64,000 nt of DNA, taken from contig CANSSP010000001.1 in assembly GCA_947649645.1 (NCBI GenBank), positions 205,116 through 269,115 of the forward strand. The letters run 5' to 3'. Origin of the DNA: an uncultured Roseburia sp. (GTDB lineage Bacteria; Bacillota; Clostridia; Lachnospirales; Lachnospiraceae). The notes under the pieces are model-generated. The model ran no database searches, had not been told where the DNA came from, and worked only from the letters and a program-made list of their open reading frames with translations. Below are positions 31,771 through 40,136 of the stretch, piece after piece (the first letter of the stretch is position 1; the number at the start of each line of letters is the position of its first letter). The position numbers and the translations under genes are program-made.

Positions 31771-32397
31771 ATGAAAAAAAGAAAGGTAATATGGTACATA
31801 CTGCTGGGGATTAATCTTTTTCTGCTTCTTCTGACCGGAATACAGTATGGGAGACGTTTAAAACTCCAGCAGGGTATCGCAGAGAAGGTAATACGGTTTC
31901 ATGTGCTTGCAAACAGCGATACACCGGAAGACCAGGCGCTTAAAATCAAAGTGCGGGACGCCGTCGGGGAAGAACTCGGCGTATTGCTGGAGACGGTGAA
32001 GAGCCGGAAAGAGTCTGAAGCGGTAATCAGAGAACAGATGGAGGCGATTGTAAAAACGGCGGAACAGACGGTTGTGGCGGAGGGGTATGATTACAAGGTG
32101 AGAGCGTCTCTGACAGAGGCGGATTTTCCGGTAAAACAGTATGGAAGCTTCCGTTTTCCGGCCGGAAAATATGAGGCACTTGAGATTGAGATCGGGGAGG
32201 GTGCCGGGAAGAACTGGTGGTGTGTGATGTACCCCAATATGTGCTTTTCGGGAAGTGTCTATGAAATTGTCGACGAGGACGCAGAAGAGTCCCTGCGCCG
32301 GACGCTTTCCCCCGGAGAATATGAAAAAGTCCTTGCCTCGGGGGAATATCGGGTACAGTTTCAATATCTGACATTTTTAAATGAATATCTGCGATAG
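31771..32397 (+). CDS. spoIIR: Stage II sporulation protein R
   Basis: A forespore-made, secreted signalling protein that triggers SpoIIGA to process pro-sigma-E in the mother cell. The protein has 208 residues with an N-terminal membrane/signal segment (VIWYILLGINLFLLLLTGI). Family signatures follow: IRFHVLANSDTPEDQALKIKVRDAV, then SFRFPAGKYEALEIEIGEGAGKNWWCVMYP. ATG 31771 has AAAGGAGAGG upstream. A GTATA at 31706-31710 followed after 14 bases by GGGAATCTT could be a sigma-F promoter, but the match is weak. It ends 34 bases from the convergent regulator gene. Confidence 0.95.
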   Translation: MKKRKVIWYILLGINLFLLLLTGIQYGRRLKLQQGIAEKVIRFHVLANSDTPEDQALKIKVRDAVGEELGVLLETVKSRKESEAVIREQMEAIVKTAEQTVVAEGYDYKVRASLTEADFPVKQYGSFRFPAGKYEALEIEIGEGAGKNWWCVMYPNMCFSGSVYEIVDEDAEESLRRTLSPGEYEKVLASGEYRVQFQYLTFLNEYLR

Positions 32398-32431
32398 GAG
32401 CGAAAAGGGGCCCCTGCAGGCGCAGATGCAG

Positions 32432-33151
32432 TCACAGCTCCTTTATCATCCGCGTGGATATCATGCACGTCTCGCCGTTGACAAAATGAAGGACGCGGTT
32501 CTTTGTGTCTGCTTCCCGGATGTTCTTCCTGTTTGCGAGGAAAGAACGATGACACCGGACAAAGCTGTCGCCCAATGTTTTTTCCAGTTCTTTTATGGTG
32601 CCGGAGAACTCAATCTGACGGTCTTTGGCATGAAGGATAACCTTGTGTATATTGCCGGAAGTTTCAAAAAAGAGAATGTCGTTATAATCGACGTTGATTC
32701 TGCGTTCGCCGATTTCAATGGTATAGGTTTTATGGGTTTTATTTGTCTGCAGGGTGTAGCGTTCCAGCGCGCCGAGCAGACATTCCCGGATTTTTATTTT
32801 TGCTTCGCCGGGATTGTCTTTCAGCACGAAATCCATTGCCTCTACCCGGTACTGAAAAGTCATGTAGCTTAGTTCGGAGTGCGCAGTCACAAAAATGATG
32901 AAACACCGGGGATCGTACATCCGGATCTGCCTGGCAAGCTGCATGCCGTTTATATCACATTTCAGATCAATATCGAGAAAATAGATACCGGTATTCGTGT
33001 CTTCTTTGACGGCTTCCAGCAATTTATAAGGGTTGGAGGTATCAAGGATGAGCTGCATATCCAGCTCTTCTATCAATATGGTATTCTGAATCATTTCTAC
33101 GACAGATTTTCGTTGTGCGGTATCATCTTCACAGACAAAGACGTGAAGCAT
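32432..33151 (-). CDS. LytTR-family response regulator
   Basis: A response regulator of 239 residues. The N-terminal receiver domain carries the acidic pair near the start (CEDD), the phospho-acceptor Asp in YFLDIDLK (about residue 58) and a conserved Lys near 108. The C-terminal LytTR DNA-binding domain (about residues 140-239) has YNDILFFETSGNIHKVILH and FVRCHRSFLANRKNI. It lies 6 bases after the GHKL kinase gene, and its ribosome site overlaps the kinase 3' end. It probably controls the divergent ABC transporter genes at 34745-36693. Confidence 0.93.
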   Translation of the reverse strand: MLHVFVCEDDTAQRKSVVEMIQNTILIEELDMQLILDTSNPYKLLEAVKEDTNTGIYFLDIDLKCDINGMQLARQIRMYDPRCFIIFVTAHSELSYMTFQYRVEAMDFVLKDNPGEAKIKIRECLLGALERYTLQTNKTHKTYTIEIGERRINVDYNDILFFETSGNIHKVILHAKDRQIEFSGTIKELEKTLGDSFVRCHRSFLANRKNIREADTKNRVLHFVNGETCMISTRMIKEL

Positions 33152-33157
33152 GTAATA

Positions 33158-34471
33158 TCACTCCCTTCTTATGCCAATTTCCATATATTGTGTAAAGAAA
33201 CAGCCTTGTTTCGTTGTCTCCAGCAGTATATTATCGTAAGCGTTGATCAGTTCCTGCGCGTTTGAAAGCCCGATTCCGGAATGATTCTTTTTTGTGCTGA
33301 ATCCCTGCCGTTTCAACTGGTACAGAGGAAGATCATCCCCCCGGAAACTGTTGCTTATGATGATGGCGACTGTTTCGGGATTCTGAATGATATTTAAGCC
33401 CGCCTTCGGCTGATCGGCTTCCATGGCGGCCTCTATGGCATTGTCCAGGAAAATGCCAAGGATTCTGGCCAGATCCACGGTATCCATGGAAAAGCCGGCG
33501 ACGGGATCGGGGATGTCAACGGTGACGTCAATCCCGGTCTCGTGGGCATAGATGAGTTTTGCAGACAGCAGGCTCTTGATCTCCAGAACGCCGATATTGC
33601 CGAGCTGACTGAGCTTGTAGTCCCCCTGGGAAATCAGAGTTCCAGTCGGCAGGATTTTGCTTTCGAAATAGTGTTTCAGTTCTTCCATGTCCCCGTTTTC
33701 AATGTAACCCGACAGTGAGAGCAGGATGTTGATATAATCGTGCTTAAAGGACCGCAGTTGGCCATACATCAGTTCCAGATTGCGGGTGTAATCCGATAAA
33801 TCCTGGAAGGACCGTTGTTTTGCCTCGGCGCGGGCCTTTTCCTGCCAGGTACTGAACATCGATAGAAAAAGGAAAAGCATAACCATAAAAAATCCAGTGA
33901 AAAGCAGGGTATAGTGATAGATGGTGGTGATTATGGAGGAACCCTTTTTTTCAAATACATAGCCAAACGTGTGCAGAAGAGTGAAAAACAGCAGAGCGGC
34001 ATCGATGATATACCATATCTGATTCATCTGTAATAAGCCTTTGCGTCGCAACAGCCATTTTTTTAACCATCTGCCGATGAACCATGTGATAAGGCTGAAC
34101 AACACAATCTGAAAGAGCAGCGCGCAGAAACCGGTATAGGGGTTGTTCAGTATAAAATCCGGAGTAATAAAAGTCAGAATAACGACCAGCAGCTGATCCA
34201 CGATGACAGTGAGTATGCATCCTGAAAATCCCATGCAGATATTCTGGGGACGGGTATTCCGGTAACTGATCAGGCCGTAAAAACAGATGACCATCAGCGT
34301 GCCGAAAAGTCCATATTGCATGATCGACAGAAACAGGATGGGAAATGTCGAAAAAAGTAACAATATATAGAGGGCAGCGTGCGCCCGGATGCTCATTTTC
34401 TGAGGCCATACGTTCCGGATTCCGATGGAAAGCAGAAGCATGGAGACCATCATACTGGTATAGCGATTCAT
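33158..34471 (-). CDS. GHKL-domain sensor histidine kinase (AgrC-like)
   Basis: A membrane sensor kinase of 437 residues. About six hydrophobic helices fill the first 210 residues, as in AgrC/ComD peptide sensors. A coiled linker leads to the phospho-acceptor histidine in RSFKHDYIN (about residue 243). The ATPase part has the N-box DNAIEAA, and a G-box GIGLSNAQELI near the end, in the unorthodox GHKL arrangement. A strong AAAGGAGT precedes the start. No agrB- or agrD-like peptide gene is in the window, so the ligand is unknown. Confidence 0.93.
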   Translation of the reverse strand: MNRYTSMMVSMLLLSIGIRNVWPQKMSIRAHAALYILLLFSTFPILFLSIMQYGLFGTLMVICFYGLISYRNTRPQNICMGFSGCILTVIVDQLLVVILTFITPDFILNNPYTGFCALLFQIVLFSLITWFIGRWLKKWLLRRKGLLQMNQIWYIIDAALLFFTLLHTFGYVFEKKGSSIITTIYHYTLLFTGFFMVMLFLFLSMFSTWQEKARAEAKQRSFQDLSDYTRNLELMYGQLRSFKHDYINILLSLSGYIENGDMEELKHYFESKILPTGTLISQGDYKLSQLGNIGVLEIKSLLSAKLIYAHETGIDVTVDIPDPVAGFSMDTVDLARILGIFLDNAIEAAMEADQPKAGLNIIQNPETVAIIISNSFRGDDLPLYQLKRQGFSTKKNHSGIGLSNAQELINAYDNILLETTKQGCFFTQYMEIGIRRE

Positions 34472-34604
34472 CTGGGTACTCCTTTTTCATGACAGGATGG
34501 AACTAAGAAATTTTCATCAGATATCTTATCACGAGTGTGAATCTTTTTCAATTGTATCTTACCTTCCGGTATGTGCGAAAATGATGAATAAACGCAGTGT
34601 CCGG

Positions 34605-34622
34605 AAATGCAAAAGTGCATTT
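34605..34622. repeat. Perfect 7-bp palindrome between kinase and ABC genes
   Basis: AAATGCA (34605-34611) / TGCATTT (34616-34622) around AAAG, in the 273-base divergent gap between the sensor kinase and the ABC transporter. It could be a regulator site; nothing else was recognised in the gap. Confidence 0.4.
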
Positions 34623-34744
34623 ATGAGTGCGGGAGGCCGTTTTGCGACGATTTTGTGAGATCTGCTTCTTTTTCTGTTATGCTGTCTTCACCGGGAAACG
34701 AGATCAGTGCAATCCCGGAGGTATCAGAAGAAAGGGGAAACAGA

Positions 34745-35665
34745 ATGAGCAACAGGATTCTTACAGTTGAAAACATCACACAGAGATACGGGCAGACACT
34801 CGCGCTGGATGATGTCAGTATCTGCCTAAGGCAGGGGCAGATTTATGGTCTGGTCGGCAATAACGGCGCCGGTAAAACGACGCTGATGCGCCTGATTACA
34901 GGACAGACGCCCATACAGAAGGGAGAGATCGGACTTTTTGGTTGCAGGACGGCGAGGGAGATCCGCGCAATGAGGCGGCGCACAGGAGCTTTGATCGAAG
35001 CGCCCGGTTTTTTCGATGATATGACTGCGGAGCAGAATCTGGAATATTTTCGTCTGCAGTTCGGCATAAAGGAAAAAAAGGTCGTCAGAGATACCCTGGA
35101 AAAGGCAGGGCTTTCCGATACCCGGGGAAAACGGTATAAAAATTTTTCACTTGGCATGAAACAAAGGCTTGGAATTGGACTTGCGCTTTTAAATACGCCG
35201 GAGTTTCTGATTCTTGATGAACCGATCAACGGTCTTGACCCGGCCGGCATCGTGGAAATCCGCAATATGCTGCTTGAGATTCACCGCTCGGGAGCGACCA
35301 TTCTGATCACAAGCCATATTTTAAGCGAGCTTTCAAATGTGGCGACTCATTATGGATTCTTAAGCAGAGGACGTCTGCTGGAGCAGGTGTCGGCCGGGGA
35401 GCTGTCGGATAAATGCAGTACTTATCTGGATATTGCAGTTGACGATGTCCGGAAAATGGCTGAACTGATGAAAGAAAAGCTGCATCTGTCCAGATTTGAA
35501 GTGGCAGGCGACGGACATATCTATCTTTATGAGCGGATGGAAGAGGCGTCGGCAATCAACAGGGAGGCTGTCCTGGAAGGCCTGAAACTGCGCTCCATTG
35601 AAAATCACAGCATAGGCCTTGAAGATTATTACATGAATCTGATCGGAGGTGCGTGTCATGCTTAG
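34745..35665 (+). CDS. ABC transporter ATP-binding protein (bacitracin/lantibiotic type)
   Basis: An ATPase subunit of 306 residues. Walker A is GNNGAGKTT (about residues 40-48), the signature SLGMKQRLG is the variant common in BcrA/LanF-type transporters, and Walker B is FLILDEPINGLDP. The C-terminal 90 residues form the extra domain of this subfamily. Family members drive export or immunity pumps for cationic peptides and bacitracin. ATG 34745 follows AAAGGGGAAA, and the longer open frame upstream is ignored. The permease gene overlaps its end, and the LytTR/GHKL genes diverge from it, a typical sensor-transporter module. Confidence 0.9.
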   Translation: MSNRILTVENITQRYGQTLALDDVSICLRQGQIYGLVGNNGAGKTTLMRLITGQTPIQKGEIGLFGCRTAREIRAMRRRTGALIEAPGFFDDMTAEQNLEYFRLQFGIKEKKVVRDTLEKAGLSDTRGKRYKNFSLGMKQRLGIGLALLNTPEFLILDEPINGLDPAGIVEIRNMLLEIHRSGATILITSHILSELSNVATHYGFLSRGRLLEQVSAGELSDKCSTYLDIAVDDVRKMAELMKEKLHLSRFEVAGDGHIYLYERMEEASAINREAVLEGLKLRSIENHSIGLEDYYMNLIGGACHA

Positions 35666-36431
35666 CTATATAAGAAGTGAATTGTTCCGTTTTTTTCACA
35701 ATAAAAAACTGTATCTGCTGATCGGCTCCCTGGCAGTGCTGATTGCGGCGATGGTTTCAGCGCTCGTCTTTTTTGAAAAAACGCAGGTTTTTCTCAATGC
35801 CACGACGGCCTTTGCGCTGGGGGCGGAATACAAAAGTATGCATTACCTGCTGGTGCTTATACTGGTTTTGTCCATGTATCTGGACGACAACGAACACAGG
35901 CAGCACACCATGAAACATTCGGCCGCTTTTGGCATCAGCCGCGGTACGATTTATCTTGCCCGGTACCTCTCACAGCTGATCGCCGCCGCAGTCATCTATA
36001 TTCTGATGAATATCCTGCTTACGGGCCTGTCATCTGCCTTTCTGCAGCACAGCAATGTGGGCGAGGGAGCAGAGCTTCTTCGGGCGATGGCGGCGGGACT
36101 GCCGCTCTTTCTGGCGGCACTGGCCGTCAGCCACTGCTTTCTTATGAATGTGGAGAGTCAGACATCTGCCGCAACCCTGGCGATTTCTGTGATCCTGGTT
36201 CTGCCCTCGATTATGAATCTGCTGGGAAAACGGCTGGACCTTATAAAAGAGCTGGCGTACTGGCATCCTTACAACCTGGCCGCCCCCTTTGCCGATATGG
36301 AAAATCAGGTGATGGAGCTGACATGGAACGCGGCCGGCGGCATGGGACACTGTTACCTGTCGGGTATTGTGTGCACGCTTATCTTTACGGCTGCCGGGCT
36401 GTCCGCCTTCAGGAGACGGGAAATCAGATAA
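35658..36431 (+). CDS. ABC-2 type permease
   Basis: The membrane subunit of the ABC transporter, 257 residues with six hydrophobic segments. The N-terminal cytoplasmic start (LSYIRSELFRFFHNKKLYLL) and the large first loop with the motif DDNEHRQHTMKHSAAFGISR are typical of ABC-2 permeases of antibiotic-resistance transporters. The ATG at 35658 lies 8 bases after GGAGG and overlaps the ATPase gene by 8 bases. A single permease suggests a homodimer or that the 57-residue protein downstream assists it. Confidence 0.88.
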   Translation: MLSYIRSELFRFFHNKKLYLLIGSLAVLIAAMVSALVFFEKTQVFLNATTAFALGAEYKSMHYLLVLILVLSMYLDDNEHRQHTMKHSAAFGISRGTIYLARYLSQLIAAAVIYILMNILLTGLSSAFLQHSNVGEGAELLRAMAAGLPLFLAALAVSHCFLMNVESQTSAATLAISVILVLPSIMNLLGKRLDLIKELAYWHPYNLAAPFADMENQVMELTWNAAGGMGHCYLSGIVCTLIFTAAGLSAFRRREIR

Positions 36432-36519
36432 AAGCTGCAGATGGGCAGATATATGGAAAGGCGGCTGTGCTGCCGTTTGTTTACAAATTGGTGAGAAAAA
36501 GAAAAGGAGATCTGAAATT

Positions 36520-36693
36520 ATGAAGCATTTATTAAAAGGAGCTGCTGTGGCAGCAGTGGTACTGATCGTTTTACTGGTAGTCAGCGTGTTCTGTAATACG
36601 CATGATATTCATCTGGATATGGTGATGACAGGCACGGTATCGGCAGTCTGTGCCATGCTGCTCTATCGGGGACTGACAAGGAAGGATAAATAA
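36520..36693 (+). CDS. Small two-span membrane protein (57 aa)
   Basis: A protein of 57 residues with two hydrophobic stretches (LLKGAAVAAVVLIVLLVVSVF and MVMTGTVSAVCAMLLYRGL) and a basic tail. The ribosome site AAAGGAGA is well placed. It lies about 90 bases after the permease and may be an accessory part of that transporter. No family can be named. Confidence 0.65.
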   Translation: MKHLLKGAAVAAVVLIVLLVVSVFCNTHDIHLDMVMTGTVSAVCAMLLYRGLTRKDK

Positions 36694-36710
36694 AATGTAA
36701 AAATAAAAGA

Positions 36711-36738
36711 TTGACAAACCGCCCAGAGCTTTTATAAT
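36711..36738 (+). promoter_or_regulatory. Sigma-A promoter of the DUF1934 gene
   Basis: TTGACA (36711-36716), a 16-base spacer and TATAAT (36733-36738), about 30 bases before the gene. Confidence 0.75.
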
Positions 36739-36770
36739 GTGAGGGTATGATTTTGCGGGAGGATGAAGGG

Positions 36771-37196
36771 ATGACGAAAGAGATATCCATAAAAATCAGC
36801 GGTTCACAGGCTCTGGGCGGGGACGTCGCCACGGTTGAGACGGAGGCCTGCGGGGAATATTATAAAAAAAACGGAAAACATTATATTGTTTTTGATCAGG
36901 CGGCGGAAGGTGCCTCAGGAACGGTAAAAAATCTGATCAGGCTGGAAGAGGAGCGGATGGAGATCACAAAACGGGGTGCCGTTGCGGTGAGGATGGTATT
37001 TGAGAGAGAGAAGTGTTTTCAGAGTATCTACCAGACCCCGTACGGTGGTTTCCCGATCGAAATCGAAACAAAAGAATTTGCCGTGAGGGAAACAGAGACA
37101 CGCATCGGGGTTATGGCAGATTATGTTTTAAGAGCAGACCGGAAACATCTCGCAGACTGCAGGATACGGCTTGAAGTCCGGGCAGAAGAAGGGTAG
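36771..37196 (+). CDS. DUF1934 domain-containing protein
   Basis: A protein of 141 residues with a continuous beta-strand pattern, matching the small DUF1934 (YwiB-like) beta-barrel family of Firmicutes. Typical are the central YIVFDQ...GTVKNLIRLEEERMEI and the GGFPIEIET / FAVRETETRIGVMADY blocks. The family resembles lipocalin/avidin-type barrels; its function is unknown. The start at 36771 is preceded by GGAGGATGAAGGG; an in-frame ATG 24 bases earlier lies before that box. It has its own promoter and converges on the minus-strand gene at 37202. Confidence 0.85.
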   Translation: MTKEISIKISGSQALGGDVATVETEACGEYYKKNGKHYIVFDQAAEGASGTVKNLIRLEEERMEITKRGAVAVRMVFEREKCFQSIYQTPYGGFPIEIETKEFAVRETETRIGVMADYVLRADRKHLADCRIRLEVRAEEG

Positions 37197-37201
37197 ACTG
37201 G

Positions 37202-37720
37202 TTATTTCTTCTTTTTTTTATTTTTAGTATCTTTTTCAAGCGCCTTCTTTTCCTCTTCCAGCTTTGCATTTGCGCTGGCCGCCTTCTCTTTGAGTCTTGC
37301 CCGCCAGCTCTTTTTGCCTTCGGGTCTGGGGAGCGGGCCGCGCAGACCGGTGACTTTTGTTATGTAAATACCGCTTACGCTTGCCTTTACTTCTTTTTTC
37401 AGAGGAATCATATCGTAGACGGATTCATCTGCGATCAGCGACATCACTTTCGGTCCGATCTTGGCTTTTACAATGGGAAGCTTAGAGCGGCGCATCAGCC
37501 TGGGCGTCTGGTCGATGACGATCTGCGGAAGACCGGAATCTTTAATCCGCATCCGTTTCTTATCGATAATCAGCATGGTGACAGTCTGCGCGTTTGCTGC
37601 GAGCTGTGCATCCTGTTCTTCTTTGCGTTTCTGCGCCTTTTTGCCGAGAAAATACATGACAATCAGACCGGCGATCATTAACACTAGGATTACCAGCAAA
37701 ACAATGGTAACTGGGCTCAT
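37202..37720 (-). CDS. Membrane-anchored hypothetical protein, lysine-rich tail
   Basis: A protein of 172 residues. One hydrophobic N-terminal segment (TIVLLVILVLMIAGLIVMYFLG) anchors it. A soluble part of about 110 residues follows (TVTMLIIDKKRMRIKDSGLP, then KLPIVKAKIGPKVMSLIADE). The last 30 residues are an E/K-rich helix ending in a run of lysines. The start at 37720 is supported by GAGGAGGA. I recognise this type as a conserved unknown of related Clostridia but no function is known. The convergent end with the DUF1934 gene leaves only 5 bases between stop codons and no obvious terminator. Confidence 0.75.
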   Translation of the reverse strand: MSPVTIVLLVILVLMIAGLIVMYFLGKKAQKRKEEQDAQLAANAQTVTMLIIDKKRMRIKDSGLPQIVIDQTPRLMRRSKLPIVKAKIGPKVMSLIADESVYDMIPLKKEVKASVSGIYITKVTGLRGPLPRPEGKKSWRARLKEKAASANAKLEEEKKALEKDTKNKKKKK

Positions 37721-37909
37721 GACGAAATCCTCCTCACAATAAATTCGCATTTCATTGTAGCATTGATTGTAGAAAAAAGCAATTGGGTATTTTGAAACAT
37801 TTGTGAAACTTTCTGCCAATGGGTTTTATTTCTGGAAAAACTATGTTATAGTGGACGACAAAATGGTTTGACATGGCGCCGGTGCGGCGCAGAAAGGGAG
37901 GTAATTTTG

Positions 37910-39199
37910 ATGAAAAAGAGAACGGCTGCGCTGCTGCTTGGTGTGATGATGGCGGTAACGGCTGCTTCCTGTGGTCAGGGAAAAGAGGGAGAAAAAGGCG
38001 CCGCGAACGGGGCAGAGGGGACGGAAGTCACAGAGGAAACGGAAAAGAGTGTGACGGCGGCCAGCAGTGTGTTTGATCTGAATGCAAAAGATTATGTGAC
38101 GCTGTGCGATTACAGCGGCTTTGAAGTGACAATCAGCGGGGATTATGTGGTGGATGCGGAAGATGTGGACGCATATTTTAAAAACATGCTTGCGTCGAAC
38201 GGCCCTTACTATACGGCGGACGAGGAGAAAACGGTGATCGGCGAGGGAGATATCGTAAATGTCGATTATGTCGGAAAACTCGACGGAACGGCTTTTGAGG
38301 GAGGTACGGCGGAAAAGCAGAATATCGATGTGTACAACAATTCTTCGGCGGACGGGACCGTCCCTTATATTGAAGGGTTTACGGAAGGATTAAAAGGCGC
38401 TTCGGTGGGAGACGTCTTAAACTGCGATGTTACGTTTCCGGAAAATTACGGCAATGCGGATCTTGCCGGAAAAGCGGTCGTGTTTACGTTTACCGTAAAT
38501 TCAATCCAGAAAGAAGTGACGGCTGACAATGTGGATGATCAGTTTGTAAAAGAGCAGTTTCAGGCGGATACGGTGGAGGAAATGAAGGAGCAGATCCGCA
38601 CTTATCTTGAGAGCACGGCTTCTTATAATAAAAAGAGAGATTCCTACAATGCGGTTCAGCAGTATCTTGTGGATAACTGTACCGTGGATGTGCCGGAGGA
38701 TTATCTGGCGGCCAGAGTCAGCGATTACAGGCAGCAGGTTATCGCGGACAACTGTGAAGGGGACGAGAGCAGGCTGGAGGAGTATCTGTCTACTTATTAC
38801 GGGAAGAGCGTGGAAGAGGCAGAAGAAGGCTGGAGAGACGGCATGAAAGAAGGTATCGCTCTGGAACTGATCATGGAAGCGATTGCGGACGAACTGGGCA
38901 CGAAGGTTGAGGAGGAGGCATATCTTTCCTTTGTGGAAGGGGCGGCGACAGGCAGCGGCTATGGCTCCGTGGACGATATGTACAGGGCATATGGTTACGG
39001 AGACCGGGATTATGGGGAAGCTTATGTAAGAGAGCTATACCGATATGACCGTGCGCTGGATACCGTGATGGAGCATGTGACGGTCAGAGAGGAGCCGGTA
39101 AATGATGCGGCCGACGCGGCGGCGACAGAAATGCCGGAAGAGAATGGTACCGACACGCAGACACCGGAAGAAAGCGTATCGGGCACGGAGGAGATGTAG
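37910..39199 (+). CDS. Trigger-factor-like FKBP peptidyl-prolyl isomerase lipoprotein
   Basis: A protein of 429 residues that joins an export signal to trigger-factor domains. The N-terminus has a lipoprotein signal (RTAALLLGVMMAVTAASC, lipid Cys near residue 22) and a low-complexity G/E linker. The FKBP domain (about residues 110-205) has GDIVNVDYVGKLDGTAFEGG and IEGFTEGLKG. It is followed by a trigger-factor C-terminal helical region (VEEMKEQIRTYLES, VDVPEDYL). The ribosome-binding domain is absent. It probably folds exported proteins at the outer face of the membrane, in the role of PrsA. AGGGAGGT precedes the ATG, and the C-terminus is T/E-rich. Confidence 0.87.
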   Translation: MKKRTAALLLGVMMAVTAASCGQGKEGEKGAANGAEGTEVTEETEKSVTAASSVFDLNAKDYVTLCDYSGFEVTISGDYVVDAEDVDAYFKNMLASNGPYYTADEEKTVIGEGDIVNVDYVGKLDGTAFEGGTAEKQNIDVYNNSSADGTVPYIEGFTEGLKGASVGDVLNCDVTFPENYGNADLAGKAVVFTFTVNSIQKEVTADNVDDQFVKEQFQADTVEEMKEQIRTYLESTASYNKKRDSYNAVQQYLVDNCTVDVPEDYLAARVSDYRQQVIADNCEGDESRLEEYLSTYYGKSVEEAEEGWRDGMKEGIALELIMEAIADELGTKVEEEAYLSFVEGAATGSGYGSVDDMYRAYGYGDRDYGEAYVRELYRYDRALDTVMEHVTVREEPVNDAADAAATEMPEENGTDTQTPEESVSGTEEM

Positions 39200-39211
39200 A
39201 AGCGAAGAGAA

Positions 39212-39269
39212 AAGTATCCGTACGGAGCAGTACTTATGTCATGCAGGTGCTCCGTGCTGGTACTTTTTT
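39212..39269 (+). terminator. Intrinsic terminator after the FKBP lipoprotein gene
   Basis: AAGTATCCGTACGGAGCA pairs with TGCTCCGTGCTGGTACTT (three mismatched positions in the middle), followed by a T-run. Confidence 0.85.
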
Positions 39270-39421
39270 CATGGGAAAAATAGACAATATATGGAACATG
39301 GATTTTTTGGCATATTTTCACAAAATTTATAAAATAATCTTAAATTTACTGACACTACAACGGCTTTCATGATAAAATAAAATCAGACATTTGACAAACA
39401 AAAAGTCGGGGGGTAGTAAGA

Positions 39422-39925
39422 ATGTTTCAGATAGGGGAGTATGTTGTTTACGGGAACAAAGGCGTGTGCCAGATAAAAGATATTACACATATAGATATGG
39501 CAGGGGCGGACAAGGAGCGTCTTTATTATGTTCTGGATCCGGTCTGTGATTCGAATGGACGGGTTTATGCGCCGACGGACAATTCCAAGATCACGATGCG
39601 CAGGGTGATTTCAAAGGAGGAGGCGGGAAAGCTGATTGAGGAGCTTCCGCAGATCGAGCTTCTGTGGGTGCCGGACGACCGGCAGAGGGAGACAAAATAC
39701 AAGGAAGCGATGCGCACCTGTGATTACCGCGCCTGGGTCAGTATTGTAAAGACACTGTATCTGCGGAAAAAAGAGCGCATTGCACAGGGGAAGAAAGTTA
39801 CCACGCTCGACGAGCGGTATATGAGGGCGGCGGAGAACGAACTTTTCAGTGAACTGTCGCTGACACTGGGGATTCCAAGAGAAGATATGGAGCATTATAT
39901 CAAGGAAAAGCTGAGTATCGAGTAG
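39422..39925 (+). CDS. CarD family transcriptional regulator
   Basis: A CarD/CdnL-like RNA polymerase-binding factor of 167 residues. The N-terminal Tudor-like RID domain begins FQIGEYVVYGNKGVCQI and includes LYYVLDPVCDSNGRVYAPTD. A helical C-terminal part with a basic surface (YLRKKERIAQGKKVTTLDERYMRAAENEL) binds DNA near the -10 element in studied members. It is monocistronic, with a possible promoter at about 39347 (CTGACA, 18 bases, TAAAAT), and is closed by a strong terminator. Confidence 0.92.
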   Translation: MFQIGEYVVYGNKGVCQIKDITHIDMAGADKERLYYVLDPVCDSNGRVYAPTDNSKITMRRVISKEEAGKLIEELPQIELLWVPDDRQRETKYKEAMRTCDYRAWVSIVKTLYLRKKERIAQGKKVTTLDERYMRAAENELFSELSLTLGIPREDMEHYIKEKLSIE

Positions 39926-39950
39926 TGCTGGCGAAAGGCCTCCGGTACAA

Positions 39951-39999
39951 AAAAAGCTGTCCGCACCTGCCATAAGCAAAGGGTGCGGACGGCTTTTTT
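39951..39999. terminator. Bidirectional terminator between carD and DUF4317 genes
   Basis: AAAAAGCTGTCCGCACC pairs with GGTGCGGACGGCTTTTTT with a 14-base loop. A-run and T-run flanks make it work in both directions. Confidence 0.92.
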
Positions 40000-40136
40000 C
40001 GTTCACAGGTAAAATCTGGACGCAGTGGAAAAAAATACTTCTGATCGCAGGATGTCAGAGCTTTTCCCTGAATCTCATGCCGGTATTTCTGAGATGACAG
40101 AAATGTAAGGGAGATTATGGATTCTTTGCCATACGT

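Noticed and set aside
32432..34744. agrB/agrD quorum-sensing genes next to the AgrC-like kinase
   Set aside because: The divergent gap of 273 bases and the flanks contain no AgrB-type membrane protease and no short peptide ORF with a suitable ribosome site.
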